Shown here one piece after another: positions 19,098-27,445 of a stretch of DNA of 64,000 nucleotides. Numbering within the stretch: position 1 is the first letter of the stretch; each line of letters opens with the position of its first letter. The stretch comes from Bacillus sp. FSL H8-0547 (GTDB lineage Bacteria > Bacillota > Bacilli > Bacillales > Bacillaceae), in the NCBI GenBank assembly GCA_038002745.1, contig JBBODD010000001.1, forward strand, positions 3,224,001-3,288,000, written 5' to 3'. The position numbers and the translations under genes are program-made. Below the pieces are notes generated by a model. The model worked only from the letters and a program-made list of their open reading frames with translations, ran no database searches and was not told the origin of the DNA.

Positions 19098-20519
19098 ATG
19101 GCAACTGAATATGATCTCGTGATTGTCGGCGGAGGCACAGGCGGCTATGTCGCAGCCATCCGTGCAAGCCAGCTCGGCTTAAAAACAGCTATTGTTGAAA
19201 AAGGGAAGCTTGGCGGCACATGTCTGCATGCAGGCTGCATACCAAGCAAAGCATTGCTTAGAAGCGCGGAGGTTTTTGCAACAGCTAAGCGAAGCGAAGA
19301 ATTCGGCGTCATCACTTCCGGAGTCGAGCTTGATTTTGCCAAAGTGCAGGAACGGAAGCAGTCCATTATCGATACACTACATAATGGAGTGCAGCATTTA
19401 ATGAAACAGGGGAAAATTGATGTATACGAAGGAACGGGCAGAATCCTTGGACCGTCGATTTTTTCTCCTATGCCTGGAACCATCTCCGTAGAAATGAACA
19501 ACGGGGAGGAAAATGAAATGCTGATCCCGAAGAATGTGATTGTCTCTACAGGCTCAAGACCGCGCAGCCTTCCCGGCCTTGAAATTGACGGAGAAGCAGT
19601 CCTTACTTCAGATGAGGCATTAAACCTTCCGTCTTTGCCGAAGTCCATCATCATTGTCGGCGGAGGCGTGATCGGCATTGAGTGGGCGTCCATGCTTTCT
19701 GATTTCGGCCTTGACGTAACGGTCCTTGAATATGCAGACAGAATACTCCCTACAGAAGATGCGGATATTTCAAAAGAAATGCAGCGCCTGCTGAAGAAAA
19801 AGGGCGTCACGGTCGTGACAGGTGCAAAGGTGCTTTCTGAAACACTTGAAAAAGGAGAAGCAGTCTCCATATCTGCAGAGCATAAAGGAGAAGTAAAAAC
19901 CTTCTCGGCAGAAAAAATTCTTGTATCCGTCGGCCGTCAGGCAAATGTTGAAGGCATCGGCCTTGAGAACACCGACATCCAGATTGAAAACGGATTTATT
20001 AAGACAAACGCATTTATGCAGACGAAGGAATCACATATCTACGCAATCGGGGATGTAATCGGCGGCATGCAGCTTGCTCATGTAGCTTCACACGAAGGCA
20101 TTACCGCCGTTGAACACATTGCCGGGAAAAATCCTTCTGCCATCACGTACAGAAACGTATCAAGATGTGTCTACAGCACACCTGAAATCGCAAGTGTGGG
20201 CTACACGGAAGCAGAAGCAAAAGATGCCGGTTTTGACGTGAAGACAGGGAAATTTTCTTTCCGTGCAATCGGCAAAGCGCTTGTTTTTGGAGAGTCGGAC
20301 GGGTTTGTCAAATTAGTGGCAGATGTTAAAACAAATGACCTTCTTGGCGTTCATATGATCGGACCGCACGTGACAGATATGATTTCAGAGGCCGGTCTTG
20401 CCATGGTGCTGGATGCAACCCCGTGGGAAATCGGGCACACGATCCATCCGCATCCTACGCTTTCTGAAGCAATCGGCGAAGCTGCTCTTGCAGTGGATGG
20501 CAGCGCAATACATTCTTAA
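19098..20519 (+). CDS. lpdV: Dihydrolipoamide dehydrogenase, E3 of the Bkd complex
   Basis: LpdV (473 residues) reoxidises dihydrolipoyl groups on BkdB using FAD and NAD. It has the FAD motif IVGGGTGGYVAAIRASQLG, redox disulfide GGTCLHAGCIPSK (Cys-x4-Cys), NAD motif IIVGGGVIGIEWASM, and the C-terminal His-Glu pair in HPHPTLSEAI. Position between buk and bkdAA identifies it as the branched-chain-specific E3 and not the pyruvate dehydrogenase one. Confidence 0.96.
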   Translation: MATEYDLVIVGGGTGGYVAAIRASQLGLKTAIVEKGKLGGTCLHAGCIPSKALLRSAEVFATAKRSEEFGVITSGVELDFAKVQERKQSIIDTLHNGVQHLMKQGKIDVYEGTGRILGPSIFSPMPGTISVEMNNGEENEMLIPKNVIVSTGSRPRSLPGLEIDGEAVLTSDEALNLPSLPKSIIIVGGGVIGIEWASMLSDFGLDVTVLEYADRILPTEDADISKEMQRLLKKKGVTVVTGAKVLSETLEKGEAVSISAEHKGEVKTFSAEKILVSVGRQANVEGIGLENTDIQIENGFIKTNAFMQTKESHIYAIGDVIGGMQLAHVASHEGITAVEHIAGKNPSAITYRNVSRCVYSTPEIASVGYTEAEAKDAGFDVKTGKFSFRAIGKALVFGESDGFVKLVADVKTNDLLGVHMIGPHVTDMISEAGLAMVLDATPWEIGHTIHPHPTLSEAIGEAALAVDGSAIHS

Positions 20520-20563
20520 GGGGAACGACTTCCCTTACATACTGATTTTTAGGAGGCAGCAAA

Positions 20564-21556
20564 ATGGCTGAAAATCGTCATCAAACTCTTGGTCTGACAG
20601 ATCAGGATGTTCTTGAAATGTATGAAACTATGGTTATGGCCCGTAAAATTGATGAGCGCATGTGGCTGTTGAACCGTTCAGGAAAAATTCCGTTTGTCAT
20701 CTCTTGTCAGGGCCAGGAAGCGGCACAGGTTGGAGCTGCTTTTGCCCTTGACCGCAAGAAAGATTACGCACTTCCTTACTACAGAGATATGGGCGTTGTT
20801 CTTGCATTTGGCATGACAGCCAAGCAATTGATGCTCTCAGGGTTTGCAAAAGCGGAAGACCCGAACTCAGGCGGACGCCAGATGCCCGGTCACTTTGGAC
20901 AAAAAGTAAACCGCATCGTAACAGGTTCTTCTCCTGTAACCACGCAGGTGCCGCATGCTGTCGGCATTGCCCTTGCAGGAAGAATGGAGAAAAAGGACAT
21001 CGTGACGTTCGTAACATTCGGAGAAGGCTCATCCAATCAGGGTGACTTCCATGAAGGCGCAAACTTTGCAAGTGTTCATAAACTTCCGGTTATTTTCATG
21101 TGCGAAAACAACAAATACGCGATCAGTGTGCCGTATGAGAAGCAAGTGGCGTGCGAAAAAATCTCCGACCGTGCAGTTGGATACGGCATGCCTGGCGTGA
21201 CAGTGGACGGAAACGATCCGCTTGAAGTTTATGCAGCGGTGAAGGAAGCAGCAGACAGAGGACGCCGCGGTGAGGGGCCGACTCTTGTTGAGGCCGTTTC
21301 ATACCGTCTGACACCTCATTCAAGTGATGATGATGACCGTTCATACCGCGGTCAGGAAGAGGTATCTGAAGCGAAGAAAAAGGATCCGATTTTAACGTTT
21401 GCCTCTTATTTGAAGGAGACAGGCGTCCTGACAGAAGAAAAGGAAAAAGAGATCCTTGATCAGATTATGAAGGTTGTCAATGAAGCGACGGATTACGCTG
21501 AAAATGCACCGTATGCAGAAGCGGAATCAGCACTCAAATACGTATACGCAGAGTAA
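20564..21556 (+). CDS. bkdAA: Branched-chain 2-oxoacid dehydrogenase E1 alpha
   Basis: E1 alpha (330 residues) holds TPP and decarboxylates the 2-oxo acids of Val, Leu and Ile. Conserved segments are YRDMGVVLAFGM, GGRQMPGHFGQK, SSPVTTQVPHAVGIALA, and the TPP-binding region FGEGSSNQGDFHEGANFA running to CENN, followed by SVPYEKQ and YRLTPHSSDDD, where the phosphorylation-loop position of mitochondrial homologues lies. Aggaggcagc precedes the ATG. It ends 12 bases before bkdAB. Confidence 0.96.
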   Translation: MAENRHQTLGLTDQDVLEMYETMVMARKIDERMWLLNRSGKIPFVISCQGQEAAQVGAAFALDRKKDYALPYYRDMGVVLAFGMTAKQLMLSGFAKAEDPNSGGRQMPGHFGQKVNRIVTGSSPVTTQVPHAVGIALAGRMEKKDIVTFVTFGEGSSNQGDFHEGANFASVHKLPVIFMCENNKYAISVPYEKQVACEKISDRAVGYGMPGVTVDGNDPLEVYAAVKEAADRGRRGEGPTLVEAVSYRLTPHSSDDDDRSYRGQEEVSEAKKKDPILTFASYLKETGVLTEEKEKEILDQIMKVVNEATDYAENAPYAEAESALKYVYAE

Positions 21557-21568
21557 GGGGGAAGTACA

Positions 21569-22552
21569 ATGCCAGTCATGTCTTATATAGATGCAGTAAC
21601 AATGGCCATTCGCGAAGAAATGGAACGCGACCCGAAGGTGTTTGTCCTTGGCGAAGATGTCGGCAGAAAAGGCGGAGTCTTTAAAGCTACAGCAGGACTC
21701 TACGATAAATTTGGAGAAGAACGCGTCATTGATACGCCGCTTGCAGAATCTGCGATTGCCGGAGTAGGTATCGGAGCGGCCATGTATGGCATGAGACCGA
21801 TTGCCGAAATGCAATTTGCTGATTTTATCATGCCGGCTGTCAACCAGATCGTATCAGAAGCGGCGAAAATCAGATACCGTTCCAATAACGACTGGAACTG
21901 TCCGATTACCATTCGTGCCCCTTACGGCGGCGGAGTGCATGGCGCTCTGTATCATTCCCAGTCAGTTGAAGCTCTTTTTGCCAATACACCGGGTCTTAAG
22001 ATTGTGATGCCGTCAACTCCTTATGACGTAAAAGGATTGCTGAAGGCAGCCATCAGAGACGAAGATCCTGTTCTTTTCTTTGAACATAAGCGGGCGTACC
22101 GTCTAATCAAAGGAGAAGTCCCTGAGGATGATTATGTTCTGCCGATCGGGAAAGCGGATGTGAAACGGGAAGGCGAAGATATCACCATCATCACATATGG
22201 CCTTTGCGTTCATTTCGCCCTTCAGGCTGCGGAAAAACTTGCCCAGGACGGCATTTCAGCTCATATTCTTGATTTGCGCACAGTCTATCCGCTCGATAAA
22301 GAAGCGATTATTGAAGCGGCATCAAAAACAGGAAAAGTCCTGCTTGTCACTGAAGACAATAAAGAAGGAAGCATCATGAGTGAAGTGTCAGCGATCATCG
22401 CTGAAAACTGCCTGTTCGATCTAGATGCTCCAATCATGCGTCTTGCAGGTCCTGATGTTCCTGCGATGCCTTATGCCCCGACAATGGAAAAGCATTTTAT
22501 GATCAACCCTGACAAAGTCGAATCAGCCATGCGGAAGCTTGCGGAGTTTTAA
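21569..22552 (+). CDS. bkdAB: Branched-chain 2-oxoacid dehydrogenase E1 beta
   Basis: E1 beta (327 residues) pairs with BkdAA to form the alpha2beta2 decarboxylase. Seen are FVLGEDVGRKGGVFKATAGL, DTPLAESAIAGVGIGAAMYG, PYGGGVHGALYHSQSVEALF and the C-terminal transketolase domain LLVTEDNKEGSIMSEV ending in PYAPTMEKHFMINPDKV. Aagggggaag precedes the ATG. Tight spacing with bkdAA fits equal production. Confidence 0.96.
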   Translation: MPVMSYIDAVTMAIREEMERDPKVFVLGEDVGRKGGVFKATAGLYDKFGEERVIDTPLAESAIAGVGIGAAMYGMRPIAEMQFADFIMPAVNQIVSEAAKIRYRSNNDWNCPITIRAPYGGGVHGALYHSQSVEALFANTPGLKIVMPSTPYDVKGLLKAAIRDEDPVLFFEHKRAYRLIKGEVPEDDYVLPIGKADVKREGEDITIITYGLCVHFALQAAEKLAQDGISAHILDLRTVYPLDKEAIIEAASKTGKVLLVTEDNKEGSIMSEVSAIIAENCLFDLDAPIMRLAGPDVPAMPYAPTMEKHFMINPDKVESAMRKLAEF

Positions 22553-22581
22553 GAAACGTTCTAGTTGAGGAGGGAACTTTC

Positions 22582-23889
22582 ATGGCAGTTGAACAGATGA
22601 CCATGCCCCAGCTTGGGGAGAGTGTAACAGAAGGCACCATCAGCAAATGGCTCGTATCCGTTGGAGATACCGTTAATAAGTACGACCCGATTGCAGAGGT
22701 TATGACAGACAAAGTAAATGCAGAGGTCCCGTCCTCTTTTTCAGGCGTCATCAAGGAACTGACAGCTGAAGAGGGAGACACGCTTGCTGTAGGAGAAATT
22801 ATCTGCAAAGTAGAAGTCGGAGGCAGTGCTGAAACAGAAGCACCGGCTCAAGCTGAAACACCTGAAGCTGAAAAATCAGTTCAGGAGCCAGCACAGGAAC
22901 AGGAACAGGATCAGTCTAATAAAAAGAGATATTCACCAGCTGTCCTTCGCCTTGCCCAGGAGAATGACATTGATCTTTCCCAAGTGAACGGCACAGGGGC
23001 AGGCGGCAGAATCACAAGAAAAGATGTTCAGCAGCTGATCGAAAGCGGAAATATCCCTAAAGCTGCAGAAGCAGGCAAGCAGGCTCCGGCTGCCGCAGAG
23101 AAGCAGGCGCCTTCAGCACAGAAGGAAACCACGGCAGCTCCTGCTCCGGCCAAACCTGCTCCGGGTGCATCTGTCTCCGCGCAGCCGGGAGACGTGGAAA
23201 TTCCGGTTACTGGCATCCGCAAAGCCATTGCAGCGAACATGCTTCGCAGCAAGCATGAAGCTCCGCACGCCTGGACGATGATGGAAGTGGATGCAACGAA
23301 TCTCGTTGAATACCGCAACAGTCTTAAAAACGAATTCAAACAAAAAGAAGGCTTTAACCTGACGTTCTTTGCCTTCTTCGTCAAAGCAGTTGCCCAGGCA
23401 CTGAAAGAATTCCCGCAAATCAACTCCATGTGGGCGGGCGACAGCATCATCCAGAAAAAAGACATCAATATCTCGATTGCAGTCGCAACAGATGATGCGC
23501 TTTTTGTCCCTGTCATCAAACATGCGGACGAAAAAACCATCAAAGGCATTGCCCGCGAAATATCAGAGCTTGCAGGAAAAGTCCGTGCCGGCAAACTGTC
23601 TGCAGACGATATGAAAGGCGGCACCTTCACGGTTAACAACACAGGATCATTCGGCTCTGTCCAGTCCATGGGCATTATCAATTACCCGCAGGCTGCCATC
23701 CTTCAGGTCGAATCCATCGTGAAGCGCCCGGTTGTCATGAACAACGGCATGATCGCTGTAAGAGACATGGTCAACCTCTGCATGTCCCTAGATCACCGCG
23801 TACTCGACGGATTGATATGCGGAAGATTTTTGGCGCGGGTGAAAGAAATCATCGAACAAACATCAAAAGAAACAACATCGATCTATTAA
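22582..23889 (+). CDS. bkdB: Branched-chain 2-oxoacid dehydrogenase E2 (lipoyl acyltransferase)
   Basis: BkdB (435 residues) is the E2 core. The lipoyl domain (1-78) carries the lipoylated Lys44 in MTDKVNAE. An Ala/Pro/Glu-rich linker leads to the E1/E3-binding domain (about 113-150, YSPAVLRLAQENDIDL), then a second Ala/Pro-rich linker and the catalytic domain (from about 205) with the active-site DHRVLDG near the C-terminus. It transfers the acyl group to CoA. Last gene of the operon, followed by a strong terminator. Confidence 0.97.
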   Translation: MAVEQMTMPQLGESVTEGTISKWLVSVGDTVNKYDPIAEVMTDKVNAEVPSSFSGVIKELTAEEGDTLAVGEIICKVEVGGSAETEAPAQAETPEAEKSVQEPAQEQEQDQSNKKRYSPAVLRLAQENDIDLSQVNGTGAGGRITRKDVQQLIESGNIPKAAEAGKQAPAAAEKQAPSAQKETTAAPAPAKPAPGASVSAQPGDVEIPVTGIRKAIAANMLRSKHEAPHAWTMMEVDATNLVEYRNSLKNEFKQKEGFNLTFFAFFVKAVAQALKEFPQINSMWAGDSIIQKKDINISIAVATDDALFVPVIKHADEKTIKGIAREISELAGKVRAGKLSADDMKGGTFTVNNTGSFGSVQSMGIINYPQAAILQVESIVKRPVVMNNGMIAVRDMVNLCMSLDHRVLDGLICGRFLARVKEIIEQTSKETTSIY

Positions 23890-23896
23890 AAAATAA

Positions 23897-23937
23897 GCAG
23901 GCAGGAAAACTTCGGTTTTTTCTGCCTGTTTTTTTGT
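23897..23937 (+). terminator. Terminator of the bkd operon
   Basis: CAGGCAGGAAAA / TTTTTTCTGCCTG stem with a CTTCGG-type loop, then TTTTTTTG. Confidence 0.93.
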
Positions 23938-23981
23938 TTTGAGAAGTGGGAGGCCAGCAGGGTTCTTTTGCAGATGTTAGA

Positions 23982-24206
23982 AAGTCCGGAAAGTGTTCTA
24001 AATGTGTTATAACAACACTTTGCAGTGACCAGAGAGCCCGGAAAGAGTTCTAACCTGGCTTTAGCAACATTTTGCAGAGGCCAGAAAGCCCAGGAAGTGT
24101 TCTAATCTGGCTTTAACAACATTTTGCAATGGACAAAGAGCCCGGAAAGTGCTCTAACCTGGCTTTAACAACACTTTGCAGAGGCCAAAAAGCCAGCAAA
24201 GTGTTC
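23982..24206. repeat. 52-bp tandem array 1 (about 4.3 copies)
   Basis: Units begin at 23982, 24034, 24086, 24138 and (partial) 24190, exactly 52 bases apart. A unit reads GAGCCCGGAAAGTGTTCTAA, then CCTGGCTTTAACAACACTTT, then GCAGAGGCCAGA. AAAGTGTT and AACACTTT inside the unit form an inverted repeat, perfect in unit 1 and decayed in the others. No reading frame or spacer variation is seen. The interval 23938-24240 holds nothing else. Confidence 0.9.
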
Positions 24207-24237
24207 CACCCCCCAACCCCTCCACCAAACCACCCTA

Positions 24238-24278
24238 CAAAAAAAGTGCTCCAACAGCAAAAGCTGCAGAACACTTTT
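24238..24278 (-). terminator. Terminator of bmrU
   Basis: Read leftward, AAAAAGTGTTC pairs with GGAGCACTTTTTT (one mismatch, 17-base loop) and ends in a T run. It overlaps the bmrU stop. The stem shares the AAGTG/CACTT motif of the neighbouring 52-bp array. Confidence 0.7.
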
Positions 24279-25180
24279 TAAATAACCGCTTTTGGAACCA
24301 GCATCCGAAAATGCTTATGCAGAATGCGGATGGATTCGGGAGTGGAGGAGTAGACTTCTCCGTCGGTGTCGCAGTTCATTTCGTCCTCTGTTTCAATTTT
24401 CATGATGCTTGTCCGGTAATGCTGGAGCTGTGAATCGAGATGATCCCAGTCGATGCTGTCTTTCATGGTGAAGATTTCTTTTAATACCGTGAAGCTAGCC
24501 TCTTTTATAATAAAGATATCTGCAAGGCCGTCATCTATTTGTATGTCAGGGTAAGGAAGCTCGTTTGTTCCGATCATCCGTCCGTTTGCAAGCAGGACCA
24601 TGATGGCTTCGTCTTCTATGACTCTGTCATCAAGCTCCAGTTTAAAGGTAAATGGCTTCATGCTTTTGATTGTTCTAAGTGCGCTTAGAAAGTAGCTGAC
24701 TCTGCCAAGCAGTGCTTTTTCGGTGTCGTTAATATTTTCGGATGTTTCGGCGATCAGGCCGATGCCCCAGAAATTGAGGAAATAACCGCTTGTGGATTCG
24801 GCTGCATCTACTCCGCGCACTTCGCCTTCAAACATGCTTTCTGCAGCTTTTCTCAGGTTTTGTGGAATGCCCAGTGTTCTGGAAAAATCGTTGCAGGTGC
24901 CTCCCGGAAGGATGGCAATGACAGGTCTGTTTACAAGTCCCCCAAGACCGTTTATGCACTCATGAACGGTTCCGTCACCCCCAAGAATGATGACGATATC
25001 ACTTTCTTCGCCATGCTCCCGGCAGAATTCCAGGGCGTCCAGTGGTTTTTTCGTCTGCAGCAGCAACAGCTGCTCCACATGCTGCGAGATAATGGGAACG
25101 CAAACGCCAAGCGTCTTTTCCGCATCTTTTTGACCGGCATTGCCATTGTAGATAAGAATGCCCTTTTTAAATTCAGCCAT
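24278..25180 (-). CDS. bmrU: BmrU-like diacylglycerol/lipid kinase
   Basis: A 300-residue protein with the DAGK catalytic domain (YegS/BmrU/DgkB type), expected to phosphorylate a membrane lipid such as diacylglycerol using ATP. Motifs are ILIYNGNAGQKDAEKTL at the N-terminus, the nucleotide-binding ILGGDGTVHECINGL (near residue 72) and ILPGGTCNDFSRTLGI, with NFWGIGLI and a C-terminal DTDGE. ATG 25180 has aagggg upstream; an ATG 21 bases earlier would overlap it. B. subtilis bmrU also lies beside the bkd genes but next to bmrR-bmr, which are absent here. Confidence 0.8.
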   Translation of the reverse strand: MAEFKKGILIYNGNAGQKDAEKTLGVCVPIISQHVEQLLLLQTKKPLDALEFCREHGEESDIVIILGGDGTVHECINGLGGLVNRPVIAILPGGTCNDFSRTLGIPQNLRKAAESMFEGEVRGVDAAESTSGYFLNFWGIGLIAETSENINDTEKALLGRVSYFLSALRTIKSMKPFTFKLELDDRVIEDEAIMVLLANGRMIGTNELPYPDIQIDDGLADIFIIKEASFTVLKEIFTMKDSIDWDHLDSQLQHYRTSIMKIETEDEMNCDTDGEVYSSTPESIRILHKHFRMLVPKAVI

Positions 25181-25208
25181 AAAAAAACCCCTTACGAGCA
25201 AAAGTCAT

Positions 25209-25385
25209 TTAAAAGTTAAAAAGATCTCCGACTGCCTTAAACACAGCACGGAGCAAATAATGGATGATGCGGAAAGGAAGAAGGATCAGCAATTCGGCCA
25301 GTTCAAGGAGATCGAACAGGAAATCAAGCCATTTGCTGCTTCTTTTTTTCCGCTTCTTTTTTAATCCGAATGGTCTCTTCTTCAT
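25209..25385 (-). CDS. Small basic/hydrophobic protein, unknown
   Basis: A 58-residue frame upstream of bmrU, probably in its operon (28 bases apart). The N-terminus is strongly basic (MKKRPFGLKKKRKKRSSKWL), followed by an acidic-hydrophobic stretch DFLFDLLELAELLILLPFR and IIHYLLRAVFKAVGDLFNF. The ribosome site agagagg lies 8 bases before the ATG. It could be a membrane-surface amphipathic protein. I recognise no family. The 49-residue protein at 59957 has the same layout. Confidence 0.6.
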   Translation of the reverse strand: MKKRPFGLKKKRKKRSSKWLDFLFDLLELAELLILLPFRIIHYLLRAVFKAVGDLFNF

Positions 25386-25469
25386 TAAATTATCCTCTCT
25401 TCTGTTAAATGAAACATCTTTCTTCCTATACGTTTCAAAACAAGCTCTGGTTTCAATTATGAATTACAT

Positions 25470-25498
25470 TTGCTGACTTCTGCAAGGTGTACTAAAAT
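25470..25498 (+). promoter_or_regulatory. Sigma-A promoter for mutA
   Basis: TTGCTG at 25470-25475, 17-base spacer, TAAAAT at 25493-25498, about 88 bases before the mutA ATG. Confidence 0.6.
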
Positions 25499-25531
25499 AA
25501 AAGAAACTAAGTTTTTATTATTTTCAAAAAT

Positions 25532-25545
25532 GTAAACGCATTCTT
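25532..25545 (+). promoter_or_regulatory. cre-like site in the mutA leader
   Basis: TGTAAACGCATTCT agrees with ten of the twelve defined positions of the CcpA consensus TGWAANCGNTNWCA. It is 35-45 bases downstream of the -10, a position where CcpA acts as a roadblock. Confidence 0.45.
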
Positions 25546-25585
25546 TTGCGTCGAGGGGGTGTGCTTCCTTCAGGGAAGCGGGAGA

Positions 25586-27445
25586 ATGAAGCAAAGAATC
25601 AGCAGGGAAAGATATGATTTTGAAAAAGCAACTGAACAAATGTGGGTGGAAGAAGCAGAAAGAGCGCTGAAAGGAAAAAGCATTGAGACCCTTTCAAGAA
25701 AAACATATGAAGGAATTACACTGCGTCCTGTTTATACAGAGCAAAACAGCCGGGGTGCGCATCAGATTCCAGGGCATCAGGAGAAGCAAAACGGCTGGGA
25801 AGTGAGCCAAAAACTTCAGAAATCAAAAACGCCTGAAGAACTGAAAGCGGAAATTCATGAGGCGCTGAAATGCGGGCAGGATGCCATTCATCTTGAGGAT
25901 GTCTCTTTTCTCAATACATATGAAGATATTCAAATTGCGTTTGAAAACACTGATTTAAGTGTAACCCCGTTTCACATTTCGCTTAAAGAAAACATCGGAT
26001 TTTTTCCGATTTTCACAGCCTTCCTGAAAAACCGGAATGGAAGCGGCCGGTTTGCTTTTGATCCGCTTGGGGAGTGGATTGAGAGCGGGGGAAGCCATAT
26101 GCCGCTTTCAGAAAAACTGGATGCTGCGGCTGATATGATGAAGGCGCTGGAAGAAGCAAACCTGCCGGACGTCAAAACCATCCTTTTGGACGGGCAGATC
26201 TACCGGAATGCCGGAGCTTCTGCAAAAGAGGAGCTTGCTTATACTTTTGCCAATGCCATTGACCTGTTTAATGCATTAAAAGAACGGGGTGTGCCTGTTG
26301 ATGTGATTGCCGGCAGAACGGCATTTTCATTTTCGGCAGCGGCGCCGTTCTTTATGGAAATTGCCAAGTTCAGAGCAGCTAAGAAACTGTGGGCTGCTGT
26401 TTTAAGCGGGTTTGGTACAGATCCTCTGAAGTTCCCGATTGATCTGCATGCGTCCACATCAATGATCACGAAAACGAGACACGATATTCACGTTAATATG
26501 CTGAGGGCAGCGACAGAAGCATTTTCTGCTGCTGTCGGTGGAGTCAGCAGCCTGTCAATTTCTCCATTTGATGAAGTGCTTGGCAAGCCCGGCAAAACCG
26601 GAGAACGGGTGGCGAGAAATACGCATTACGTGCTGAAAGAAGAAAGCCATCTTTCAAAGGTGCAGGACCCTGCAGCCGGCTCATGGTACATTGAAGAACT
26701 GACAAGTGAGCTTGCAGAGCAATCATGGAAGGAAATTCAGGCAATTGAAACGCTTGGAGGCTTTGCAGAGGCTGCAAAGACCGAGTATATCCAGAACCAT
26801 TTAAGCAGTCTGCTTGAGAAGCGCCTGGAGGATATCAGCAAACGGACCGTGCAGCTGATTGGAACGAACGTTTATGCCAATCTTCAGGAATCAGCTAACG
26901 AGGCAAAGGCAAAAGAAAGAGTGAATCCTGGGATAAGCACAACCAATTCTGCGCCTGACATTGCGAAATGGATACAGGAAGCTTATACATTCAAAGCAAC
27001 AGAAATCAATAGCCTGATGTACAGGGATGAACTTCAGGACGGGGTAAAACCGCTGCTTCAAAAGAGGCTTTCCGAGCCGTTTGAAGAGCTCAGGGCTGCT
27101 TCGTCAAGATTTAAAAAAGAAACAGGAAGCTTTCCTTTCATCCATGTGGTCGTGCTTGGTAATCCGATTGATTATAAAGCAAGACTTGATTTTACAGCAG
27201 GCCTGCTTGCTGCAGGAGGCGTGGAAGCAAAAATCACGGCCATGGATGAGGCAGAGGCAGAAAAGCCTGTCATCTTATGCGGAACAGACGAAGAATACGG
27301 ATTGCTGGACGTAAAAAGCCTGTCGGAAAAACATCCGCTCTTCCTTGCAGGGCGTTTTAAGACCGAATATGCTTCTGCCCTGTACAAGGGGATGAATGTG
27401 CATGAGTTTTTAAAAAATCTTCATAGTTATTTGGGGGTGAAGTAA
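25586..27445 (+). CDS. mutA: Methylmalonyl-CoA mutase small (beta) subunit
   Basis: MutA (619 residues) is the non-catalytic subunit of the heterodimeric B12 mutase that interconverts methylmalonyl-CoA and succinyl-CoA. It shares the TIM-barrel domain of MutB, with LHASTSMITKTRHDIHVNML and VQDPAAGSWYIEELT. Its C-terminal flavodoxin-like domain lacks the Asp-x-His-x-x-Gly cobalamin loop, as expected for this subunit. ATG 25586 has agggaag 9 bases upstream; a GTG at 25559 is the alternative. It abuts mutB. B. subtilis 168 lacks these genes. Confidence 0.93.
   Translation: MKQRISRERYDFEKATEQMWVEEAERALKGKSIETLSRKTYEGITLRPVYTEQNSRGAHQIPGHQEKQNGWEVSQKLQKSKTPEELKAEIHEALKCGQDAIHLEDVSFLNTYEDIQIAFENTDLSVTPFHISLKENIGFFPIFTAFLKNRNGSGRFAFDPLGEWIESGGSHMPLSEKLDAAADMMKALEEANLPDVKTILLDGQIYRNAGASAKEELAYTFANAIDLFNALKERGVPVDVIAGRTAFSFSAAAPFFMEIAKFRAAKKLWAAVLSGFGTDPLKFPIDLHASTSMITKTRHDIHVNMLRAATEAFSAAVGGVSSLSISPFDEVLGKPGKTGERVARNTHYVLKEESHLSKVQDPAAGSWYIEELTSELAEQSWKEIQAIETLGGFAEAAKTEYIQNHLSSLLEKRLEDISKRTVQLIGTNVYANLQESANEAKAKERVNPGISTTNSAPDIAKWIQEAYTFKATEINSLMYRDELQDGVKPLLQKRLSEPFEELRAASSRFKKETGSFPFIHVVVLGNPIDYKARLDFTAGLLAAGGVEAKITAMDEAEAEKPVILCGTDEEYGLLDVKSLSEKHPLFLAGRFKTEYASALYKGMNVHEFLKNLHSYLGVK

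Noticed and set aside
19145-19870. Leftward 241-codon open frame within lpdV
   Set aside because: Shadow frame of a well-supported dehydrogenase gene; serine/threonine-rich nonsense composition.
24176-24433. Rightward 85-codon frame in array 1 and the bmrU 3' end
   Set aside because: Low-complexity translation, antisense to the end of bmrU, no ribosome site.
25386-25585. Cobalamin riboswitch before the B12-dependent mutase genes
   Set aside because: The leader is too short and lacks the B12-box; only a promoter, a cre-like site and a small GCTTCC/GGAAGC hairpin are seen.
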